Shown in pieces: positions 44,538 to 53,349 of a DNA stretch of 64,000 bases. The DNA comes from Sulfurimonas sp. Its GTDB lineage: Bacteria > Campylobacterota > Campylobacteria > Campylobacterales > Sulfurimonadaceae. The stretch covers positions 62,001-126,000 of the forward strand of contig NZ_JBFHGL010000002.1 of the NCBI RefSeq assembly GCF_041583195.1, given 5' to 3'. Made by a program: the position numbers and the translations under genes. Numbering within the stretch: the stretch's first letter is position 1; each line of letters starts with the position of its first letter. The notes beneath the pieces are model-generated. The model saw only the letters and a list, made by a program, of their open reading frames with translations. It did no database searches and was not told where the DNA came from.

Positions 44538-44888
44538 TTATGAAAATTTCTGCATTTCACAATACTCATCACTATATGGAATTCTTACACACTGTAATAA
44601 TCCGTAAAGCTCAAAATCTCTACCGCTTAAATCGCAAAGTTCATTACCGTTTTCACCAAGAAAAATAAACTTTTCATATTTATGATCACTCTTTTTTACA
44701 TAATTAGAATAAACAACATAAACAGCTTCTTTTAATATGGGAAATTCTTCACTGATTTTTTTGAATTTTTCACAATCTTTTTTAACACATTTCAGCTCCA
44801 AAATCTCTGATTGAATCGTGTTTAACAGTACTTCCGGCAACTGAGGAAGTTTCTCTTTTAATCTATCATATTTTTCTACTCGGCTCAT
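44538..44888 (-). CDS. Small soluble protein, unknown function
   Basis: About 116 residues, family not recognised. The N-terminal half is helical and charged (SRVEKYDRLKEKLPQLPEVLL), the C-terminal half looks like a mixed alpha/beta segment (KYEKFIFLGENGNELCDLSG). Five Cys residues. I take the ATG at 44888 because AAGGAGA lies 5 bases before it; an in-frame ATG at 44909 would precede this ribosome-binding site. It is upstream of bioA on the same strand but bioA has its own promoter. The 167 bases between it and the next gene hold no ORF or RNA I can name. Confidence 0.68.
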   Translation of the reverse strand: MSRVEKYDRLKEKLPQLPEVLLNTIQSEILELKCVKKDCEKFKKISEEFPILKEAVYVVYSNYVKKSDHKYEKFIFLGENGNELCDLSGRDFELYGLLQCVRIPYSDEYCEMQKFS

Positions 44889-45055
44889 GACATCTCCTTG
44901 TAGTGACATTAATAAAAAATAGTAATAAAAATCGAATTACACCGCACTTAATAATATAACCTACTACACATAGTTAAAGTTAGTTCATTCTTTATGAAGC
45001 TTAAAGCCTAATTTACATAAAATACACGAAAATTACATACAAGGTTTATATATAG

Positions 45056-46384
45056 ATGATTACATGGATGCAAAGACATAAAAAATACTTGATTATTACT
45101 ATTTGGATATCAACTATAGCTTTCGTTGGTGCAGGATTCGTAGGTTGGGGACAATATTCTTACGGTGATAAAGCAGGTGCCGTGGCAAAAGTTGGAGATA
45201 TTGAGATCAGTATGGGTGATCTACAAAAGTCTTATTCAAGATTATATAATCAATACAACCAGGTTTTCCAAGGAAACTTTGATGAAGAGAAAGCTAAAAG
45301 CTTCGGACTTCAAAAGCAGGCTCTGCAACAACTTTTAGATCAGGCTTTAGTTTTAAACTTATCAGAAGAGTATGATTTAAGTGTAAGTGATACTGAACTT
45401 TTGGATGAGATCAAGAAACAAGACTTTTTCTTTAAAGACGGCGTATTTTCAAAAGAAGTTTACAAAACGATGCTTTCACGTAACAACCTTTCTATGAAAG
45501 AGTATGAGGCTGATGTTAAGAAACAACTTCTAATTCAAAAAGTACTAACTCTTTTTAAAGTTCAAACAAATGAGAATGAAGACAAAATACTATCTACTAT
45601 ACTTAACATAGGCGATAAAATAAACTATAAAGTTTTAAGTGATGAACAAATAAAAGTAGATGCGTCAGATGAAATGCTAAAACCTTACTGGGAAGGTATG
45701 AAGCAAAACTTTATGACTGAAGTAAGTTACGATGTAAACTATATCAAGCACGATGCAAACACAAGTAAAAAAGATGCACTTCGTACATATATAGATTTTA
45801 AAAAGTCTCAATTATCTTCTGATGTAAAAACAACTAAGGCTACTATAAAAGCTAGCAGTAATCCATTTAATGCAGAAACTTTAGACAAAATCTCAAACCT
45901 TACTTTAGCTGCTCCATTTATGAAACCTGTCGAGATAGACGGTATTTACTACACCATAGAACTGCAAAAAGTAAATCAGTCTGTTCCAAAAACTTTTGAA
46001 GATGCAAAAGAAGAAGTAAAAGCACTTTATACTCAAGAGCAAAAAAGGTTAAAGCTTCAAGAGCTTGCTAATAACTCAGTAGCGACTTTTAAAGGGACTA
46101 CAACAGATTTTATAACTCAAACAGATGCAGACAAACTAAAACTTTTAACACCTAATGAAGCAAGAAACTTTTTAAATGAACTTTTTACTAAACAGGAGAA
46201 AAGAGGTTTAATTGAATTAAGCAATGGAAAGATTGTTCTTTACAATATTTTGGAACAAAAGATGCTTGATAAAACACAACAAAGTGATACACTTGCTAAA
46301 TTAAAAGGTTCCATCTTCAACGACAGTTTGTTGAGCACTTTACAAAGCAAGTACAAAACAGAAATTTTTATAGAAGGACTGTAA
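45056..46384 (+). CDS. SurA/PpiD-like periplasmic chaperone, parvulin domain not evident
   Basis: 442 residues. One N-terminal TM (about 11-31) anchors a periplasmic body. SurA_N-type chaperone segment at about 40-170 (AVAKVGDIEISMGDLQKSY, LLDQALVLNLSEEYDLSVSDTELLDEI). Where PpiD carries a parvulin domain, I see only a shorter stretch (about 200-285) without the parvulin signature; the post-parvulin helix KTFEDAKEEVKALY is present. It would help fold exported proteins without isomerase activity. The order ppiD-ftsA-ftsZ is the same in Campylobacter jejuni (cj0694-0696). Confidence 0.82.
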   Translation: MITWMQRHKKYLIITIWISTIAFVGAGFVGWGQYSYGDKAGAVAKVGDIEISMGDLQKSYSRLYNQYNQVFQGNFDEEKAKSFGLQKQALQQLLDQALVLNLSEEYDLSVSDTELLDEIKKQDFFFKDGVFSKEVYKTMLSRNNLSMKEYEADVKKQLLIQKVLTLFKVQTNENEDKILSTILNIGDKINYKVLSDEQIKVDASDEMLKPYWEGMKQNFMTEVSYDVNYIKHDANTSKKDALRTYIDFKKSQLSSDVKTTKATIKASSNPFNAETLDKISNLTLAAPFMKPVEIDGIYYTIELQKVNQSVPKTFEDAKEEVKALYTQEQKRLKLQELANNSVATFKGTTTDFITQTDADKLKLLTPNEARNFLNELFTKQEKRGLIELSNGKIVLYNILEQKMLDKTQQSDTLAKLKGSIFNDSLLSTLQSKYKTEIFIEGL

Positions 46385-46385
46385 G

Positions 46386-47753
46386 TTGGCAAGAACTGTA
46401 CTAGCCATAGATATTGGCTCTACAAAAATATGCGCAATAATAGCAAGAATTGACGATGACAGCTCTTGTGCAGTTATAGGTGCCGGTATTAATAAAGCCC
46501 AAGGTCTTAAACGCGGGACTATTACAAATATTGAACTTGCATCAAAATCTATAAAACAAGCAGTAGATGATGCTAAACGTGTAGCAGCTACGGAAGTTAA
46601 GAGTGCTATCGTTTCAATATCTGGCTCATACACAAAAAGTTTAAATTCTAGCGGTATAGTAAATATTCAAAACAAAGAGATAAGCTTTGCTGAGATTGAA
46701 CGTGTTATGCAGACTTCTTTGTATAATGCAAACATCCCTAATGAATATGAAGTACTGCATGCACTTCCTTATAACTTTAAAGTTGATGATCAAGACTATA
46801 TAGAAGATCCTCTAGGTATGAATGCGGCACGTCTTGAAGTTGAAACACACATCATTACTACTCAAAAAGCAAATCTTAACAATCTTCGCAAAGCTGTAAG
46901 CGGTGCAGGAATTGAAGTTGAAAACATAATACTTAGCGGTTATGCTTCTTCAATATCTACTATAAATGACGATGAGAAAGAACTTGGTGTAGCTGTTATA
47001 GATATCGGTGGTAACACTTCAAATATCATTATTCACTCAGGTAGTTCTATAAGACATAATGAATTCTTGGGTGTAGGTTCAAACCATGTAACAAATGACT
47101 TATCTATGGCACTTCATACACCTCTAAGTGTAGCTGAAAATGTAAAAATAGATTACGGTTCACTTTTAACTCCTTCAAATGATTTGATAGAATTGCCGAT
47201 GATAGGTGATGAGAACTCAACTCATGAGGTATCTTTAGAAGTTGTTCACAATGTTATCTATGCCAGAGTTGAAGAGACGTTAATGATACTTGCTCAGTTT
47301 ATTGAAAACAGCGGTCTTAAAGATCAGCTAGGAGCTGGTATTGTTTTAACAGGTGGTCTTTCAAAGATGGAAGGTATTCGTGAACTTGCAGTAGCTACAT
47401 TTGACAGCGGTCCTGTTAGATTAGCTAAACCAAAAGAGATGGAAGGTCTTTTTGATGATATCAGAGGTCCTGAATTTTCAAGTGCTGTGGGACTTGTAAT
47501 GTTCGCAGCTAAAAACTATACTCCTTATGAGATAGATGTAAATAAACACGTACGTCACTCAAATGAGACACCTCTTGAGAGTGTAAATGTTAATTTTAAA
47601 AATGATTCTGAGATTCCTGTAGCTCCGGTAACACCGATAGCTGATGAAGATGTAAAAGAATCATTGGTTACTCTTCCTAATAAGAAAGAGAAAAAGAGCG
47701 ATGAAGCCTCGGCATTTAATAAATTTTGGAACTGGGCTACCCAGTTATTTTAA
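46386..47753 (+). CDS. ftsA: Cell division protein FtsA
   Basis: 455 residues of the actin-like ATPase family. VLAIDIGSTKICAII is phosphate-1, GVAVIDIGGNTSNIIIHSG phosphate-2 and GIVLTGGLSKMEGI the adenosine motif; the SHS2 1C domain lies between. A C-terminal amphipathic helix (SAFNKFWNWATQLF) is the membrane-targeting sequence. FtsA tethers FtsZ to the membrane. The TTG start at 46386 follows GAAGGA by 7 bases; no suitable ATG exists before the first motif. 1 base separates it from the chaperone gene. Confidence 0.95.
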   Translation: MARTVLAIDIGSTKICAIIARIDDDSSCAVIGAGINKAQGLKRGTITNIELASKSIKQAVDDAKRVAATEVKSAIVSISGSYTKSLNSSGIVNIQNKEISFAEIERVMQTSLYNANIPNEYEVLHALPYNFKVDDQDYIEDPLGMNAARLEVETHIITTQKANLNNLRKAVSGAGIEVENIILSGYASSISTINDDEKELGVAVIDIGGNTSNIIIHSGSSIRHNEFLGVGSNHVTNDLSMALHTPLSVAENVKIDYGSLLTPSNDLIELPMIGDENSTHEVSLEVVHNVIYARVEETLMILAQFIENSGLKDQLGAGIVLTGGLSKMEGIRELAVATFDSGPVRLAKPKEMEGLFDDIRGPEFSSAVGLVMFAAKNYTPYEIDVNKHVRHSNETPLESVNVNFKNDSEIPVAPVTPIADEDVKESLVTLPNKKEKKSDEASAFNKFWNWATQLF

Positions 47754-47765
47754 AGGAGTGGAAGT

Positions 47766-48884
47766 ATGGATGAAGCATTTGTAGTTGAAGAAGTTCAAGG
47801 GTTAAATGGTGCAAGAATCATAGCTGTCGGCGTTGGCGGCGGCGGTGGAAACATGATCGGGCACATGTTAAACGAAGGTATCGAAGGTATTGAGATGATC
47901 AGTGTTAATACTGATGCCCAAGTTTTAAAAGACAGCGGTTCGACAAAAATTCAAATCGGTGCAAAACTTACTAAAGGTCTTGGTGCTGGTATGAAACCTG
48001 AGATCGGTAAAGAGAGTGCTTTAGAGAGTTATGATGAGATCCGTGCAGCTTTAGATGGTGCAGACATTGTATTTATCTCTGCTGGACTTGGTGGTGGTAC
48101 TGGTACTGGTGCAGCTCCTGTTGTAGCTCAGATCGCTAAAGATGTTGGTGCTCTTACAATCTCTGTTGTTACAAAACCTTTTATGTTTGAAGGTAAAAAA
48201 AGACAAAAACTTGCAGAAGCTGGTTTAGAAGAGTTAAAACGTGAGAGTGATTCGATAGTTGTAATTCCAAATGACAAGCTTTTATCTATAATCGATAGAA
48301 AACTAGGTCTAAAAGACAGTTTTAAAATAGTTGACAGTGTACTTGCTCAAGCAGTAAGCGGAACTTCTGGTGTAATCCTTTCTAGCGGTTCAAACGACAT
48401 CAACCTTGACTTTGCCGATTTAAAAACTGTAATGAACCACAAAGGTATGGCTCTTATGGGTGTTGGTGAACATGAAGGTGATAACGCAGCTTATGAAGCT
48501 ATAAAATCAGCTATTGAGTCTCCACTTCTTGATAATATGAGCATTAACGGTGCTATGGGTGTACTTGTACACTTCTCAATGCACCCAGATTTTCCTACTA
48601 TGGAGATCTACTCGGCTATGGAAGTTGTAAATGAATCTGCACATGAAGATGCTGATATAATTTTCGGTACATCTACAGATGAGAGTATTCCTGAAGATTA
48701 TGTAAAAATCACAATCGTAGCAACTGGATTTGAACAACAAGAGGAAAAACTTACAAATAATGAAGACTTTGTAAGTGAGAACCCAGCTCCAATAGCTAAA
48801 TCTCGCCCACGTTTAGTAGTTGGCGGTGATATGGATGAGAGTCATTTAGACGTTCCATCATATATGAGAAGACAGCAAGATTAA
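47766..48884 (+). CDS. ftsZ: Cell division protein FtsZ
   Basis: 372 residues, tubulin-like GTPase. Nucleotide-binding GVGGGGGNMI and the tubulin signature GGGTGTG (109-115), T7 loop region NLDFADLKTVM with the catalytic Asp pair nearby, short linker and a conserved C-terminal peptide (LDVPSYMRR) that binds FtsA. It polymerises into the Z ring at mid-cell. AAAGGAG precedes the ATG. Last gene of the chaperone-ftsA-ftsZ unit. Confidence 0.97.
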   Translation: MDEAFVVEEVQGLNGARIIAVGVGGGGGNMIGHMLNEGIEGIEMISVNTDAQVLKDSGSTKIQIGAKLTKGLGAGMKPEIGKESALESYDEIRAALDGADIVFISAGLGGGTGTGAAPVVAQIAKDVGALTISVVTKPFMFEGKKRQKLAEAGLEELKRESDSIVVIPNDKLLSIIDRKLGLKDSFKIVDSVLAQAVSGTSGVILSSGSNDINLDFADLKTVMNHKGMALMGVGEHEGDNAAYEAIKSAIESPLLDNMSINGAMGVLVHFSMHPDFPTMEIYSAMEVVNESAHEDADIIFGTSTDESIPEDYVKITIVATGFEQQEEKLTNNEDFVSENPAPIAKSRPRLVVGGDMDESHLDVPSYMRRQQD

Positions 48885-48891
48885 TCTTGCT
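48874..48891. terminator. Palindrome at the ftsZ stop, possible two-way terminator
   Basis: AGCAAGATTAATCTTGCT is a perfect 18-base palindrome covering the ftsZ stop codon and lying 15 bases beyond the convergent gene's stop. There is no long U-run on either side, so termination is uncertain. Confidence 0.35.
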
Positions 48892-48906
48892 ACTTCCACT
48901 CCCACT

Positions 48907-49845
48907 TTATAAAAACACTCCATTTTTTAAATAGTAAACTACAACATACAGACTTACCAAAATTACAAACAAAACGTTAGATATAAAAGATAGTTTTATA
49001 TACTTCTCATTAAAAAGCACTATAAGCCCATTAAAAGTGCCTAAAAACAATAAAGCATATACAATGTACCCTATATAATAATAATCGCTTTGAAGATAGC
49101 AAAACGGACAATGGTGACTTGGGAGTTCATATATATATGTTCCAAAGAACATTATCAAAGCTATGATCGATACTATTATAAATACCAAGTTTGATAGTAC
49201 ATATATATATTTTGATTTTAAAAAGTAAGAGATAACTATAAAAACAAAGTTTAGATAAAAAACACTTACTACTATTTTATTATCGATTGCAAATAGGTTT
49301 GAGACTGCTGATGTTGAAGAAGATGAGTAAAGTGTACCACAGCATGAAACCAACTTATCAACTTCGAAATTATAAAATGTATAAAATTCTAAAATTATCT
49401 CTGCCAAAAACAGTGCAAAAAGAGCTATAAAAAGTCCAAACTTTATTTTCATATACGGTTGATTCTCTTTATTGACATCATCTGTATTTAAAACAAGCCA
49501 AAAAGCAAACAGGTAGATGTTCAATACTTTTATACCAATTAAAAAAGTACCATATTCCATAGCATCTAGTACACCTGCACCGCACATAGCTCCACTTAGA
49601 ACGTTTGAGAGTTTATCTAATGTAAATATGAAAAATAGAAACAGAGGTACTTTAAGAGCAAATATATATTTGATTATAGTAGATGCCAAATAACTTTGTC
49701 GCTCTAGTTTGTATTGAAGCGGATCAGATGAGTTTTTGTCATATTTTAAATATATTTTGAAACTCAAGTAAAGAGCAATTGAACCAAATACAAAAAATAA
49801 AACATCAAGTATGTATATTGTCAGTATCTCAGGTGAGAGGATCAT
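48907..49845 (-). CDS. Polytopic membrane protein with periplasmic-loop cysteine motifs
   Basis: 312 residues, about eight TMs, no family recognised. Cysteines fall in three loops predicted on the same (probably periplasmic) face: C88 in GAMCGAG, the pair C168-C169 in VSCCGTLYSS, and C246/C249 in HHCPFCY. The HHCPFC segment could bind a metal or act as a dithiol. It overlaps the ABC ATPase gene by 4 bases and is the last gene of a tight operon (anchor protein, permease, ATPase, this protein), so it probably works with that transporter. Role unknown; copper/haem handling or thiol chemistry are options only by inference. Confidence 0.72.
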   Translation of the reverse strand: MILSPEILTIYILDVLFFVFGSIALYLSFKIYLKYDKNSSDPLQYKLERQSYLASTIIKYIFALKVPLFLFFIFTLDKLSNVLSGAMCGAGVLDAMEYGTFLIGIKVLNIYLFAFWLVLNTDDVNKENQPYMKIKFGLFIALFALFLAEIILEFYTFYNFEVDKLVSCCGTLYSSSSTSAVSNLFAIDNKIVVSVFYLNFVFIVISYFLKSKYIYVLSNLVFIIVSIIALIMFFGTYIYELPSHHCPFCYLQSDYYYIGYIVYALLFLGTFNGLIVLFNEKYIKLSFISNVLFVILVSLYVVVYYLKNGVFL

Positions 49846-50510
49846 ACTACTTGTCCGTCTTTCATCTCTACATATTGATCTACAAAATCCAAATCAAAAA
49901 ATAGAGGATCATGTGTAGCTATGATCACAGTTTTGTTGTTTGACTTTAACTCTTTTATAATATCTATAAAATCAAGGGAGAGTTTTTCATCAAGGTTTGC
50001 AGTCGGTTCATCGGCTATGATTATCTTAGGCTCGTTAATATACGCTCTTGCGATTGCCACACGTTGCTGTTCACCACCTGATAGATTTTTAACTGTTGTG
50101 TTTTTGTACTGAGAAATTCCAAACATATCAAGTACAGAATCAACTTTTTTCTCTAATATATCTGCATCTATATTTTTAGGAATCAAAGGCAAGATCACAT
50201 TTTGAAGGGCTGATAGATCTTCAATAAGATTATACTTTTGAAATACAATACCAATGTTGTTTAGTCTATACTCTGAAGCAAACTTGTCTGAGAGTTTAGA
50301 GATTTGCTTCTCATCTACTATAACCTCTCCGCTTGTCGGTTTGGATATAGCAGATACAAGTGATAGTATTGAGCTTTTCCCGCTACCGCTTGCACCCTTT
50401 AAAACAACTACACTGCCTTCTTTAAACTTCACATTAATATCTTTTAATGCAAAGACAGTATTATTTTTACCTAGTGTATATGTTTTGTTTATGTTTTTAA
50501 ACTCTATCAT
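49842..50510 (-). CDS. ABC transporter ATPase, LolD/MacB type
   Basis: 223 residues, one ABC domain: Walker A GASGSGKSS, Q-loop FQKYNLIEDLSALQN, signature LSGGEQQRVAIARA, Walker B IIIADEPTANLD and H-loop ATHD. The sequence belongs to the group that drives FtsX-like permeases (LolCDE, MacB) rather than importers. An in-frame ATG at 50549 lies within the permease gene; the ATG at 50510 overlaps the permease stop (ATGA) and gives the family N-terminus MIEFKNINKTY. Confidence 0.9.
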   Translation of the reverse strand: MIEFKNINKTYTLGKNNTVFALKDINVKFKEGSVVVLKGASGSGKSSILSLVSAISKPTSGEVIVDEKQISKLSDKFASEYRLNNIGIVFQKYNLIEDLSALQNVILPLIPKNIDADILEKKVDSVLDMFGISQYKNTTVKNLSGGEQQRVAIARAYINEPKIIIADEPTANLDEKLSLDFIDIIKELKSNNKTVIIATHDPLFFDLDFVDQYVEMKDGQVV

Positions 50511-51685
50511 CTCATAACCTCGTCTGCATCCATAGTAGCCGCGCGCCATGATGGGATAATTATAGAAGCTATATAGATAGGTACGCTTAGAAAAAATACA
50601 AGTACCATTGTTTGTATATCAAACACAAAAGGAAGATCAAACGCAGTTTTTAATTCACTGTAACCGCTGAATACATCTCTTAAAATAGGTGCTTGAAACA
50701 TGTACACAAATGCAAGTGCTAAAAAGACACCTAAGATATATGAAAATACAGAGATTATACTTGCTTCATAAAACTTCTCTTTTAATACATCATCTAAGCT
50801 CCAGCCTATTGCTTTTAAAACACCTATCTCTTTTCTTTCTGATGAACTCAGACCGCTTGCTTTGTCATAAACGATGATAAAAAATGTAAATATAGAGACG
50901 ATGAATAGTGCTAAAAACAAACCACTTTTATAATCAAAAATATTTTGATATGAAACTTTAAAATCGTTCTTTGTAATTACCCTTGTATCTGGATATAAAA
51001 CTTTGATCTTTGCGGCTATGGTTTCAATCTCGTCTACATTTTTTACTTTTACGACTATATCTGTAGCATACTCGTCACTCATACCATATATGCTTCGCAT
51101 ATTTTCTTTTGAGAGCACAATTACATCGTTTGATTCAAGATTTGTATCTGCTTTAAATGTTCCACCTATTTTTATCTCTTTTATTGAGCCATCAGGTAGT
51201 ATAAAATTAAAATAATCTTTGTAATAGTTTTTGCTTAGTATCTTTTTTACACCTTGACCTATATATGCATTGTTATCATTAAAACCTTTAGTTGTATCTA
51301 CTAGGTTTTGCAGTGAATTTTTATATTGTTTTTCAAACTGATCAATACCCACAAGTGTAAAATTTACACCTGCATTTGCAAAATAGTAATATCCCCAAAC
51401 TCTAGCATAGGCATCGTTAACACCTGTAATAGATAAAATCTCATCTAATCTGTTTACTTCTATATCGTAGTGCTTTGCTGATATAAGTTTTTGAACCGTA
51501 ATCTCAGGGAGTGACTCAACGCTAAGTTGGAGTTCATTTTTTATAGAGGATGTTATAAAAAATACACTTGAAAGTAAAAAGATTAAAAAGGAGAGTATAA
51601 AAGATATAAATATGTTTTTATACTTTTGGCGAAGTAGTGCATTAAAAGCGTACTCAATTAGATAAAGATTTAAATATCTACTCAT
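50507..51685 (-). CDS. FtsX-like ABC permease (MacB/LolC type)
   Basis: 392 residues: TM1 near 22-45, a large periplasmic MacB-like core domain (about 46-250) and three C-terminal TMs (about 262-285, 310-335, 358-378). SGLSSSERKEIGVLKAIGWSLDDVLKEKF is the typical cytoplasmic coupling segment. Such mechanotransmission permeases move lipoproteins, peptides, or work in the periplasm without carrying a substrate across. Overlaps the anchor protein gene by 4 bases and the ATPase by 4 bases. Confidence 0.88.
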   Translation of the reverse strand: MSRYLNLYLIEYAFNALLRQKYKNIFISFILSFLIFLLSSVFFITSSIKNELQLSVESLPEITVQKLISAKHYDIEVNRLDEILSITGVNDAYARVWGYYYFANAGVNFTLVGIDQFEKQYKNSLQNLVDTTKGFNDNNAYIGQGVKKILSKNYYKDYFNFILPDGSIKEIKIGGTFKADTNLESNDVIVLSKENMRSIYGMSDEYATDIVVKVKNVDEIETIAAKIKVLYPDTRVITKNDFKVSYQNIFDYKSGLFLALFIVSIFTFFIIVYDKASGLSSSERKEIGVLKAIGWSLDDVLKEKFYEASIISVFSYILGVFLALAFVYMFQAPILRDVFSGYSELKTAFDLPFVFDIQTMVLVFFLSVPIYIASIIIPSWRAATMDADEVMR

Positions 51686-51978
51686 TTGCTACCTATCTTT
51701 GAGTTCATGATAACAAAACTAGATGGAAAGTATTCGCGTAGAACACCGTCGTCCTTGTAGATATCAAATGTTGTTGATAAACTTCTGTGTCTTATAAATG
51801 TAGCTTCTGTTGAAATTGCAAGGTCAGGTAATTGTATAAGTGATACGAACTCTTTTTTAAGCTTTATCTGATCATTTGAAATATTTTGTGTAGTATTTAA
51901 GTATAGTAGCTCTAAAACAAGAGCTATAGTCAAAAATGAAAATGAGTATATAACTATTTTTGCTTTTTTGTATAACAA
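51682..51978 (-). CDS. Small membrane-anchored periplasmic protein, unknown
   Basis: 98 residues: an N-terminal TM (about 9-27) and a periplasmic part of about 70 residues; not recognised. The start is TTG at 51978 with AAGGGG 5 bases upstream; that ribosome-binding site is the 3' arm of a perfect hairpin. First gene of the ABC operon and coupled to the permease by a 4-base overlap, so it may be an accessory subunit. Confidence 0.65.
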   Translation of the reverse strand: MLYKKAKIVIYSFSFLTIALVLELLYLNTTQNISNDQIKLKKEFVSLIQLPDLAISTEATFIRHRSLSTTFDIYKDDGVLREYFPSSFVIMNSKIGSK

Positions 51979-51982
51979 ATCT

Positions 51983-52001
51983 ACCCCTTGAAATAAGGGG
52001 T
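51983..52001 (-). promoter_or_regulatory. Hairpin enclosing the ribosome-binding site of the ABC operon
   Basis: ACCCCTT-ATTTC-AAGGGGT on the minus strand, 7 perfect pairs. The 3' arm is the Shine-Dalgarno sequence of the TTG start at 51978. It lies 36 bases after the DUF4149 stop. The bases after it are not U-rich in this direction, so a translational control role fits better than termination. Confidence 0.5.
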
Positions 52002-52037
52002 TTATTTTATCCTAGTTGTGTTAAATGTTTGTTAAAA

Positions 52038-52517
52038 CTATTTAATTCTCATAAGCATTAGACGTCTTACAAATAAAACTAAAAGCGCCACTGCCAATAT
52101 CTTAAAATCGAACTCGCTTGCTTTGTGTATAGCTAAAAATGTATCACTCTGTGTAGCTTCACGACCTAACTCTTGCATAACAAGTATTTTTGGAGAATAT
52201 ACGGCTGAAAACATTAAAGATGTAAAAGCTACAACTGTAGAGCTTACGAATATATATGTATCTCTTTGACCTATTTTATACATATACAGCTCATAAATAA
52301 TTACATAAAACGCTACAACATAAAGCCAGTATGAAAAACGATGAAAAACTTCTGCCATCATCATTCCGGCATTATATCTGTCAACAACTACTTCCATACC
52401 TAAAGAGGAGTTATGAAAAACTACTGGAGCTACAAGAGCACCAAGTGTTATAACAGCACCAAATGTTGCTGCTAAAATTAAAAGGTAAGTAAAATCAGCA
52501 TAAATGTTTCTTTTCAT
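52038..52517 (-). CDS. DUF4149-type membrane protein
   Basis: 159 residues with four TMs (about 8-30, 60-78, 85-108, 130-150). The conserved opening of the family is visible as LILAATFGAVITLGALVAPVVF, with FHRFSYWLYVVAFYV after it. Function is unknown; relatives are small integral membrane proteins often with paired His/Phe in TM2. It starts 10 bases after the prmC stop, so it is probably the tail of the nadE-to-prmC gene run, and the ABC operon follows. Confidence 0.75.
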   Translation of the reverse strand: MKRNIYADFTYLLILAATFGAVITLGALVAPVVFHNSSLGMEVVVDRYNAGMMMAEVFHRFSYWLYVVAFYVIIYELYMYKIGQRDTYIFVSSTVVAFTSLMFSAVYSPKILVMQELGREATQSDTFLAIHKASEFDFKILAVALLVLFVRRLMLMRIK

Positions 52518-52526
52518 ATGTATAGC

Positions 52527-53348
52527 CTATAAAATAAGAGTAAAACCACGGTCAAAATCCGCATAATCTTTATAAAAGTCTAGGGTTTTAAACTCTGTTT
52601 GTTTTAAATATTCTGAAATTTTACCCTTTTGGTCATAACCCATCTCACAAGAAAAAAACTTAATATCTCTTTTTAAGACTTCATCAAGTAATTTTTTTAT
52701 GATCTCATCACCGACTTTACCACCAAAAAGTGCATTTTGAGGTTCATAATCCAAGTTAGATTCCAACTCTATTCCATCTTGTATATATGGTGGGTTTGAT
52801 ACTAAATAATCTATATGCTCATATACAGGTTCTAAAAGTGAACCCAGCCTTAACTCTATTCTATCTGAAAGGTTAAATCTCTCTATATTTTTCTTTGCAA
52901 CGCGAAGTGCATCTTCAGATATATCTACAGCAATAAACTTTGCATTCTTATAATGAAGTGCCAACATAATTGAGATAATTCCGCTACCGACTCCAACTTC
53001 AACAAAACGTATATCTGCATCTAAATCAGGATAATGTTTTATAACTTCATCTATTAACAGTTCTGTCTCAGGTCTTGGGATTAATGCACCCTCTTCTATG
53101 TGAAACTCTTCAGAATAAAAACTTACCTTATTTGTTATGTACTCATATGGCTCATTTTTTGATCGGCGCTCAACCATTTTATAAAGCTCATCTGTATTTT
53201 CAACTATAGTATCTTGATTTGTAAGAAGCCACAACTCATCTACACCAAGATGATGCATTAAAAAAAGTTGAGCTTCACGAGAGGCTCTTGGAATATATTG
53301 ATCTAATTTAGCAGTAATATCTTTTAGAAGTTCTTTGACAGTACTCAA
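52527..53348 (-). CDS. prmC: Peptide chain release factor N5-glutamine methyltransferase
   Basis: 273 residues: N-terminal helical domain binding the release factor, then PRPETE (91-96), SAM-binding VEVGVGSGIISIML and catalytic NPPY (185-188). It methylates the GGQ glutamine of RF1/RF2. The TTG start is 1 base after the argB stop and no good ribosome-binding site is seen, which suggests translation by reinitiation after argB. Confidence 0.92.
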   Translation of the reverse strand: MSTVKELLKDITAKLDQYIPRASREAQLFLMHHLGVDELWLLTNQDTIVENTDELYKMVERRSKNEPYEYITNKVSFYSEEFHIEEGALIPRPETELLIDEVIKHYPDLDADIRFVEVGVGSGIISIMLALHYKNAKFIAVDISEDALRVAKKNIERFNLSDRIELRLGSLLEPVYEHIDYLVSNPPYIQDGIELESNLDYEPQNALFGGKVGDEIIKKLLDEVLKRDIKFFSCEMGYDQKGKISEYLKQTEFKTLDFYKDYADFDRGFTLIL

Positions 53349-53349
53349 T

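Noticed and set aside
44889-45055. Possible small RNA before the PpiD-like gene
   Set aside because: Only AT-rich sequence with weak -10-like motifs; no stable hairpin with a U-run.
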